Shown here piece after piece: positions 7,914 to 13,172 of a DNA stretch of 13,172 nt (the first letter of the stretch is position 1; the number at the start of each line of letters is the position of its first letter). The DNA is taken from positions 1-13,172 of the forward strand of contig CAYHWW010000090.1 in assembly GCA_964360145.1 (NCBI GenBank). Reading direction: 5' to 3'. Below the pieces are notes generated by a model. That model was not told where the DNA came from, did no database searches, and worked only from the letters and a program-made list of their open reading frames with translations. This DNA comes from CAYHWW01 sp964360145. Its GTDB lineage: Bacteria; Bdellovibrionota; UBA1018; CAYHWW01. Both the position numbers and the translations under genes were made by a program.

Positions 7914-9074
7914 ATGACTCCAGCTGACGGTCGAATTACTGTGATGCTCCTTGGGCCACAGCGCTCGGTTGTCGGGGGGGTGTCGACCCACATCAACCTA
8001 CTTATGGCGTCGACTCTGAGTGACCGGTTCACCCTTGTTCACTTTGAGGTCGGGAGCCGGGGCCGTGTGAGCCCTGCGAGAGACGAGAAACTTGGTTCTA
8101 TGATGTGGAGGGTCATTTGGAGCCCCGTCGCTCTTGCGGCCAGGATCATGGCGTTAAGGGTCGCTGTTATTCACATCAATACCTCGCTCGTGCCGAAATC
8201 GTTTTGGCGGGATTTGGCCTATCTTCTCATTGCGAAATTGCTTAACAGGAAAGTCATCTATCAAGTGCATGGCGGCTCGCTGAGCGAATTTCGATCTAAA
8301 GAAAAGTTTGCTGCTTGGCTGTTTAAATGGATCATCAGAATACCCGATGCGGTTGTGGTAATTTCCGTGCTGGAGCGCGACAATTTCAGAAAATTCGCAC
8401 AAGTAAGAAGGCTGGTAGTGATCCCGAATGCTATCGATTTGGATGAATATGGGGATATTCGACCAAAAAACTATTCAGCTGCGATAATACAGTTGGTCTT
8501 CCTTGGACGTGTCGACATGGATAAGGGGCTCATGGAGGCAGTTGAGGCTGTCAGAATTCTTGTGAAGGAGCAGGGAATCCATGATCTTAAGTTCCTTATA
8601 GCCGGTTCCGGTCCTGCAGAAGCAGTTTTACGGTCAAAAATTGACGAGTATGAGCTTGCACGACATGTGGAGCTTGTAGGGCCTGTATTTGGGAGAGACA
8701 AAGTAAATTTTTGGCGTGATGCTGAATTACTGATTTTCCCCTCTTATCATGAAGGACTGCCATACACGATACTGGAGAGTCTTGCTTCGGCGACGCCAGT
8801 CGTGGCGACGAATGTTGGCGGAATACCGGAGGCGGTCAAGGACGGTATTCATGGAATCCTCGTGAAGCCACGTAATGCAGTAGTGCTCGCGGATGCAATC
8901 AAGCGACTTGTCTGCAATCGTCCTCGCTTAAGGAAAATGTCTGAAGAGTGCGTCAAGCGTGCACGGGAATGCTATAGAATTGATCGTCTTGCGCGTGAGT
9001 TCACCGTGCTATACGAGGATGTATTGGTAGACTACTCCCAAAGAAATATGCAAAAGATAAAGAAGGTAAAGTAA
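7914..9074 (+). CDS. Glycosyltransferase family 4 (GT-B fold)
   Basis: A 386-residue retaining glycosyltransferase of the GT4 type. It would transfer a sugar from a nucleotide-sugar donor to a growing glycan on the cytoplasmic face of the membrane. The N-terminal domain has the acceptor-side GGVSTHINLL at 21-30. The central linker has VIPNAIDLDEY, followed by FLGRVDMDKG at the start of the donor domain. The donor signature is YHEGLPYTILESL, with the EX7E pair at Glu280 and Glu288, and then TPVVATNVGGIPEAV. Length is normal. The start has no clear Shine-Dalgarno sequence, but the protein begins just before the first beta strand (ITVMLLGP), so the ATG at 7914 is reasonable. It overlaps the next gene by one base (TAATG), indicating an operon. 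AT content is higher than in the genes left of the IS. Donor and acceptor sugars are unknown. Confidence 0.9.
   Translation: MTPADGRITVMLLGPQRSVVGGVSTHINLLMASTLSDRFTLVHFEVGSRGRVSPARDEKLGSMMWRVIWSPVALAARIMALRVAVIHINTSLVPKSFWRDLAYLLIAKLLNRKVIYQVHGGSLSEFRSKEKFAAWLFKWIIRIPDAVVVISVLERDNFRKFAQVRRLVVIPNAIDLDEYGDIRPKNYSAAIIQLVFLGRVDMDKGLMEAVEAVRILVKEQGIHDLKFLIAGSGPAEAVLRSKIDEYELARHVELVGPVFGRDKVNFWRDAELLIFPSYHEGLPYTILESLASATPVVATNVGGIPEAVKDGIHGILVKPRNAVVLADAIKRLVCNRPRLRKMSEECVKRARECYRIDRLAREFTVLYEDVLVDYSQRNMQKIKKVK
9062..9067 (+). promoter_or_regulatory. Ribosome binding site for the SGNH-type gene
   Basis: GAAGGT lies inside the last codons of the glycosyltransferase gene, about 7 bases before ATG 9074. 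It supports use of the start overlapping the upstream stop codon rather than a later ATG. Confidence 0.6.
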
Positions 9075-10204
9075 TGATGATCCGATATATATTAAGACCA
9101 TGGATCAAGATGTTACTGCTCACTGTTATTTCAGTGTCGCTGAGCCTTATCGCCAGTGAAGCTTTGGTGCGCTTCATCTATAAGAATGAGATTGTTCTCT
9201 TTCCTCGCTATCATACAGCGGCCAACTACGGTGAGTTCATCATTCGGCGACTGCGGCCGAATACTGTATTTTGGCACACGAGCATAGACGGTACCTGGAA
9301 GTTTGTGACGAACTCTCAGGGATTTCGTGATGAACGAGATTGGCACTACGATAAACCAAAAGGTCGGCTCAGGATACTGAGCCTTGGCGACTCTCATACC
9401 GAAGGCTTTGAGGTCCGACAAGAGCATACCTTCTCTGCCGTTATCGAGCGTTTTCTAAAAAACAAAGGGGTGGATGCGGAGATCTTGAATGCTGGTATAT
9501 CCGGTTTTGGCACGGCAGAGAGCCTTGCGTTTCTGGAGACTGAAGGAATCCGTTATAGACCCGATATCGTTGTACTGGGCCTATATGCGAATGACTATCA
9601 AGACAATATCAAAGCAGGTCTTTTTAGAGTGGATCGGGGCAAGCTTGTGGTTGTGAAACGTGAGCATACCCCAGGTGTGAAAATCTTGGATGTAATCAAC
9701 GCGATCCCAGTTCTACGCTGGTTAAGTGAGAACTCCTATTTTTACAACTTCGCCCTCAATACGATATGGGAAAGTGCGAAGCAAATGTTGCTACACGAGG
9801 CTGAAGGGCGTATCGCCACTGAATATGCAATCCAAAAGGGAGATATCTCCGGTGTTGAAAAAGAATTAATGAGAGTATTGTTGAAAAGAATGTATGAATT
9901 CTGTAATGCCAGAGGGATTAAACTTATAATCCTTGATATCCCTGCGCTATCAGCAGAAAATCAGTTTGTGAGTTCTATTCTTGATGATGTGCGTAATGAC
10001 GTCCGCGGTGCAAGCCACAAGCTGATCGAGAGTGTAGAGATCCTCGGGAGGTACCGGAATCTGACAGAAATTCATGTTCCGCACGGTCATAATCATATTT
10101 CGGAGTTCACACACACCATGTTAGGCACGGCAACAGCATCAGTGATCTTGACGCTGATTCCTAGTGCTCACCGCAGTCAAGACGCAACTAGCGTGACGCG
10201 GTGA
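9074..10204 (+). CDS. Membrane-anchored SGNH/GDSL hydrolase-like protein
   Basis: A 376-residue protein with an N-terminal hydrophobic helix (about residues 10-30, basic before it), consistent with a signal anchor and an extracytoplasmic domain. Block I is LSLGDSHTEGF, with GDSH at 105-108 and Ser107 as likely nucleophile. Block II is LNAGISGFGT. Block III is VLGLYANDYQDN with Asn173, matching the GxND oxyanion motif. In the last block, where SGNH enzymes have DxxH, I read PHGHNHISEFTH (His337, His339, His341 and His347) with no Asp at the expected place. Proteins of this type in surface-polysaccharide loci remove or transfer acetyl or other acyl groups. The missing Asp may mean a Ser-His dyad, an acyltransferase-like role or loss of activity. 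The start overlaps the glycosyltransferase stop. The tail (SQDATSVTR) directly abuts an IS256 remnant, so the last residues may not be original. Confidence 0.78.
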   Translation: MMIRYILRPWIKMLLLTVISVSLSLIASEALVRFIYKNEIVLFPRYHTAANYGEFIIRRLRPNTVFWHTSIDGTWKFVTNSQGFRDERDWHYDKPKGRLRILSLGDSHTEGFEVRQEHTFSAVIERFLKNKGVDAEILNAGISGFGTAESLAFLETEGIRYRPDIVVLGLYANDYQDNIKAGLFRVDRGKLVVVKREHTPGVKILDVINAIPVLRWLSENSYFYNFALNTIWESAKQMLLHEAEGRIATEYAIQKGDISGVEKELMRVLLKRMYEFCNARGIKLIILDIPALSAENQFVSSILDDVRNDVRGASHKLIESVEILGRYRNLTEIHVPHGHNHISEFTHTMLGTATASVILTLIPSAHRSQDATSVTR

Positions 10205-10209
10205 AGGTA

Positions 10210-10495
10210 ACCCCGGTGTCATGTATCTGGCGGCGCCACTGGGATCAGGTGACCCGTTCTTCGGCTATCCCGCCGACATCCGCAAGGTGATCTACACCAC
10301 CAACGCCATCGAGTCGGTCAACATGAGCCTGTGCAAGGTCACGAAGAACCGCGGCTCGCTCCCGAGTGATGGGGCCATCACCAAGCTGTTCTACCAGGCG
10401 CTGCACAACATCGCCAAGAAATGGATCATGCCGACCCGCGACTGGAAGGCCGCACTCAATCAGTTCTCTTCGAGGGCCGGATGCCGGTCCGATGA
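10210..10495 (+). pseudogene. IS256-family (Mutator-type) transposase, 3' remnant
   Basis: This is the C-terminal end of an IS256-family transposase, readable only across three frames. Frame 1 gives IWRRHWDQVT at 10225-10254. Frame 3 continues PFFGYPADIRKVIYTTNAIE and SVNMSLCKVTKNRG, then FYQALHNIAKKW and DWKAALNQFS, up to about 10468. Frame 2 ends FEGRMPVR with a stop at 10493-10495. One-base deletions near 10254 and 10468 explain the shifts. The N-terminal two thirds with the first catalytic residues are missing, so it cannot transpose. The longest open frame (10221-10547) is a chance product of the decay and starts inside the element. The remnant begins just after the stop of the SGNH-type gene. 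Confidence 0.85.
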
Positions 10496-10499
10496 GAGG

Positions 10500-10530
10500 G
10501 AGACTGTTTACACGGAATCTTTTAACCCTC
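10500..10530 (+). repeat. Probable right end of the IS256-family remnant
   Basis: GAGACTGTTTACACGGAAT followed by a T-rich stretch and AACCCTC resembles the right terminal repeat usual just after IS256-family transposase stops. The left end is missing. The boundary near 10530 is 10 bases from the end of the convergent beta-helix gene. Confidence 0.55.
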
Positions 10531-10539
10531 GGAGCATCG

Positions 10540-12078
10540 TTAGTTGACCCCGACAGCAGGTCTCGAACCCATACTAGTGCTGCAGGATTTGTAGTGTGGG
10601 CTCGCGGAAGTCGCCTTAGCATTCGGAATGCAGATCGTCTCTGGCCCAGTTAGCAGTTTGCGCGAGAAGCAATAATCTACATTTCGCGCATCGGCAGCCG
10701 TATTTCCAACAACGTCGGCTCCTGATGTGCTCGTCGACGGTGTTCCGTAGAAAGCGTTGTTATCCACTTGCGTCCCGCTCTGTGGCGTTCCGTGGGACGC
10801 ACCGCTGTTTACAAGAACATTACAACGTACATCGTGATTACTTCCATCATGCCAGAACCAACTCTCTGGAACGTCTACTATCGTATTCAGATAGTATTCT
10901 GAATTTTTCTGGTAGGAAGGGCGAAACGCGAATGACTCAGTATCTGTTTTGAACCGTCTGATGTTGTATAGGATATTTCCAATGTATGAGTTGTTTCCGC
11001 CCTCCGGGGTGCCCCAATAGGAATCTATTCCTTGCTGAGAATCCATTATGATGTTGTTCTGTATAAGAACATAATTCGGGGCAGGATATCCAGGATTTGT
11101 AGCGGTAGATATTGCCATTCCCTGAGTGCCCCCGGCACAGCAAATGCCTGTGTCAGAGAATCGTGCGCCCCATACTCTATTGTGGGTAAACACCATTGGG
11201 TCTGTTGAAGTGCCACCGCCTTTCGTGTTCACCGGGATTTCCGCTGCTGCACATGGGCCAGTTCCATTATAGTTCCCATTGCAATCTGTGTATAAAGCAG
11301 AAGTAATATAAAAGTCGTTATTCTCGACAATGATACCCGGCGCGCCATGATCTGAAACGTACATTTCTTTTGTGCAGTCATAAACTTCATTGTTCACAAC
11401 CCGGACTACTTGCGGACCTCCCGCAACATATACGCCGCTGTTATCGTTATCCCAAACTCCACAATTTCGAATAACGCTGTTCTGAATCCAGAGGTTGTCG
11501 TGATATGGCCCAGCGAACGATACACTGTGCATATAGGCATTCTGCACTAATACGGAATCAATGATGATGTTCGATGAACTCGATCCATCAACAAGTTCAA
11601 TAATGCCTATTCCAGCGTTTGTCTTTTGGCCATCTACAGTTAAGCGGTGAAGAAGCCAATAATCCGCGCCATCCAGGATAATTCTCTTGATTTTCGCCTG
11701 ATAATTTACGGCTTGTCCAGAGGGCTCACCTTGTTTCCAGGGCTTATCTCCGTTGTCATCGCTGCGGGTATATCGCAGCACCTTGCGCGTGCCGGAAGTA
11801 CCACTTGAACTAATAGTGAGTGTTCCGCGTCCAGTGTGATCGCCAGCCTGGATGCAGATTACTCGGTTCGACCAGTTAATTGCAGACCAATCGGTCTTCG
11901 GAGTAGTCGCCGTAGTGATGGTCTGATTGCATGCAAGCTGTGAGAGAGCTGTAACGTCGATATCACATTTAGGCCCGCCAGCCCGGCACTCATACTTAGC
12001 GGTATAGCCGTTGGCGTCGGCAGCGAGAGAGGGTGCTGTGGCAAAGAGCATCAGGGTATAAGCGAACAGCCTTTTCAT
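10540..12078 (-). CDS. Secreted right-handed parallel beta-helix protein
   Basis: A 512-residue protein on the opposite strand. The start MKRLFAYTLMLFATAPSLAA is a clear Sec signal peptide with likely cleavage around residues 19-20, and AGGAG sits 7 bases before the ATG. The mature part is Gly/Asn/Ser-rich with irregular repeated strands typical of pectate-lyase-like beta helices: YWLLHRLTVDG, NIIIDSVLVQNA, LWIQNSVIRNCG, VVRVVNNEVYDC, IIVENNDFYI, MVFTHNRVWGA, VLIQNNIIMDS and SYIGNILYNI. At least a dozen Cys residues suggest disulfides outside the cytoplasm. This fold occurs in polysaccharide lyases, hydrolases and epimerases, and in non-enzymatic surface proteins; no catalytic signature can be assigned. 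Next to the glycosyltransferase and SGNH genes it may act on the exported polysaccharide. It is transcribed convergently and ends 10 bases from the IS256 remnant; the C-terminus (SRPAVGVN) looks natural but may have been affected. Confidence 0.8.
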   Translation of the reverse strand: MKRLFAYTLMLFATAPSLAADANGYTAKYECRAGGPKCDIDVTALSQLACNQTITTATTPKTDWSAINWSNRVICIQAGDHTGRGTLTISSSGTSGTRKVLRYTRSDDNGDKPWKQGEPSGQAVNYQAKIKRIILDGADYWLLHRLTVDGQKTNAGIGIIELVDGSSSSNIIIDSVLVQNAYMHSVSFAGPYHDNLWIQNSVIRNCGVWDNDNSGVYVAGGPQVVRVVNNEVYDCTKEMYVSDHGAPGIIVENNDFYITSALYTDCNGNYNGTGPCAAAEIPVNTKGGGTSTDPMVFTHNRVWGARFSDTGICCAGGTQGMAISTATNPGYPAPNYVLIQNNIIMDSQQGIDSYWGTPEGGNNSYIGNILYNIRRFKTDTESFAFRPSYQKNSEYYLNTIVDVPESWFWHDGSNHDVRCNVLVNSGASHGTPQSGTQVDNNAFYGTPSTSTSGADVVGNTAADARNVDYCFSRKLLTGPETICIPNAKATSASPHYKSCSTSMGSRPAVGVN

Positions 12079-12083
12079 AGTGA

Positions 12084-12088
12084 CTCCT
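12084..12088 (-). promoter_or_regulatory. Ribosome binding site of the beta-helix gene
   Basis: AGGAG on the minus strand (CTCCT on plus), 5 bases between its end and the ATG triplet's neighbour region, the strongest ribosome site in the window. It fixes the start at 12078. Confidence 0.75.
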
Positions 12089-12200
12089 GCAGATGACTCT
12101 GGTTAATGTTCAAAAAGTTCGATATCGCTTTCAGGGGAATCCAGAAGCAACAGTGAGCTTCAGGACTGCCAGTAGCATTGCGGTGTCGTTGTTGCGTTGC

Positions 12201-12219
12201 CGAAATGGAGGCCATTTCG
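12201..12219. repeat. Perfect 8-bp stem-loop
   Basis: CGAAATGG and CCATTTCG are perfect complements around a three-base AGG loop. There is no T-run. It lies about 125 bases upstream of the beta-helix start and could be an operator-like palindrome or chance. Confidence 0.45.
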
Positions 12220-12507
12220 CGATGAAGCAGTCAGCGCCAGACCAGTGCGTCCGGGAATGGCGTGTGGATAAAAGCGACGTTCTGGTTTCGGTCATGCTGG
12301 ATGCTATGATGCAAAAGCGTCCTGTTGTAGCCCAGATGCTGCGCTCTTCCTGCGGCTCGAGCGTCGGTCCCCGGCGCTCGGACTTGGGCTGACCTTGATG
12401 CTTACCCTATGCGGTAATTATGGCGAAAATCAGAGAGATTACAAAGATTTGTCGATGCGTGACACGAAACGCCGGATCAACGGTTGGCTGCACAGAATCG
12501 GTCGGAC

Positions 12508-12546
12508 AACCCTCGCAATCGCAGGGTTTGAGCCCAACTCAGTTGG
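12508..12546. repeat. Two consecutive small stem-loops
   Basis: AACCCT/AGGGTT (12508-12513 with 12523-12528, 9-base loop) is followed five bases later by CCAAC-TCA-GTTGG (12534-12546). No poly-T follows, so they do not form a standard terminator. The function is unknown. Confidence 0.4.
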
Positions 12547-12706
12547 TAAGTTCCACTAATTTAATTACACAGCGCTACACTCGTTGCCACTATTAGCAGC
12601 ACACAAGAAACACCGTGCTTCTACCAGACGGGAGCGCGCCGCCCGTCGTAAGGATGAGTACAGTAGCATCCGCAGCAAAAAAACCTTAGATAAGGTAACA
12701 AGAGCA

Positions 12707-13172
12707 ATGAGCATTTACTCGTGGTTGCCAGCCCTCGCCTGGTATTGCGAAACGGCTGCGGTGTATGTCGGCCGGCGAGGTGGGACATCGCGCGCACCTG
12801 AAGATCATGACTCGGATCCAGAAGTCCTGGCTGGCAATCGCCGGCAGTGTTCAGCCGGCAGACCTCTCTCGGGTCCGCTGAGTTTCGTGCGCCGGGACAG
12901 TCGTGTTACGCGCTATCCATATGCCTGCGGGCCGCGGCCGGGATCCTCGTAGGCGAGCTGAAGGTATTCAGCCTGGATTGTCAGTTTGGTTCGACACCAG
13001 ATTGGACCCGGAACCTGAAGACAGGAACCATCGCGCCGTTCGCGTTCGGAAAAACACTGAACTACCGTGACGAGTCGGTGGTCGACGATATCGGGCCAGG
13101 TAGATCCGGTGTTGAAATTTGAGATTCACAATGGGGAAGAGCATCCGCCGTGTGGCTGGGTCTCGCGGAGTT
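12707..13172 (+). pseudogene. Broken heparinase II/III-family gene, N-terminal part
   Basis: No single frame is long, but three frames join into the N-terminus of a heparinase II/III-family protein. Frame 2 from ATG 12707 gives LAWYCETAAVY. Frame 3 from 12765 gives MSAGEVGHRAHLKIMTRIQK, aligning with MRIREVAYRTQRYL of the intact gene at 2599, and stops at 12879-12881. Frame 1 gives LKVFSLDCQFGSTPDWTRN, then LKTGTIAPFAFGKTLNYRDE and SVVDDI up to 13092. This matches the VDWHKDPLTGTRAP...LDYRDP...V block of the intact gene in order and spacing. The next expected block (WE-NRH-HL) is degraded. AAGGT lies 10 bases before the ATG. The gene runs off the window. It appears to be a different homologue, not a copy of 2599-4665. 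Several sequencing errors are the alternative explanation. Confidence 0.62.

Larger units (their letters stand above)
12079..12706. other. About 630 bases without a convincing gene
   Basis: The stretch lies upstream of the beta-helix gene and before a heparinase-like pseudogene. The only plus-strand open frame of note, 12093-12392, has no ribosome site, no recognisable motif and starts inside the leader of the divergent gene. No minus-strand frame is long. It should contain the beta-helix promoter, but I cannot pick out a good one. Small inverted repeats at 12201-12219, 12508-12528 and 12534-12546 stand out. It may be decayed mobile or coding DNA. Confidence 0.5.

Noticed and set aside
10245..10622. 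Minus-strand open frame spanning the IS256 remnant and the end of the beta-helix gene
   Set aside because: It covers a known transposase remnant on the other strand and overlaps the beta-helix gene in another frame.
12093..12392. 99-residue plus-strand open frame
   Set aside because: No ribosome site or motif, and it starts in the leader of the divergent beta-helix gene.
12531..12550. tRNA-like D-arm (CTCAGTTGGTA) and attC-like RYYYAAC
   Set aside because: No anticodon arm, acceptor stem or T-arm in the right order; no matching GTTRRRY at attC spacing.
1..13172. CRISPR arrays, rRNA genes or a new defence system
   Set aside because: No regularly spaced direct repeats or rRNA-like stretches were seen, and all intact genes fit glycan or IS families.

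Overview
The window looks like part of a cell-surface or exopolysaccharide locus from a proteobacterium, most likely beta or gamma. This rests on the gene families, the moderate to high GC of the left half, and IS5- and IS256-type elements common in those groups; no marker gene fixes the taxon. The left genes (735-6610) and the IS elements look GC-richer than the right block (7914-12078). With three insertion-sequence remnants or copies, this suggests a mosaic region assembled by transfer and transposition.

Layout. 3-562 is the 3' part of a frameshifted IS5-family transposase. 735-2606 is a class B glutamine-hydrolysing asparagine synthetase-like amidotransferase. 2599-4665 overlaps it by 8 bases and encodes a heparinase II/III-family protein. 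4711-5634 and 5699-6610 are two tandem, clearly paralogous SAM-dependent methyltransferases. A complete 1175-bp IS5-type element (6611-7785), with 17-bp perfect inverted repeats and a TTAG target duplication, sits exactly on the stop codon of the second methyltransferase. Its own transposase is frameshifted at an A6 run. Beyond it, 7914-9074 is a GT4-type glycosyltransferase, and 9074-10204 is a membrane-anchored SGNH/GDSL-type protein with overlapping start. About 10210-10530 is the decayed 3' end of an IS256-family element. On the minus strand, 10540-12078 encodes a secreted right-handed beta-helix protein. 12079-12706 has no convincing gene but several small inverted repeats. From 12707 to the window end lies a broken second heparinase II/III-type gene, readable only by joining three frames.

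How the genes may work together (inference). The glycosyltransferase would build a glycan. The amidotransferase could amidate a uronic acid or make a precursor. The two methyltransferases and the SGNH protein could add or remove methyl and acyl groups. The heparinase-like and beta-helix proteins could cleave or trim an acidic polysaccharide during export or turnover. No polymerase, flippase, exosortase or chain-length regulator is visible, so only part of a larger cluster is seen. I found no CRISPR array, tRNA, rRNA or clearly new defence system. The most unusual points are the diverged methyltransferase pair, the IS inserted at a stop codon, the SGNH protein with an altered C-terminal catalytic block, and the hidden second heparinase pseudogene.
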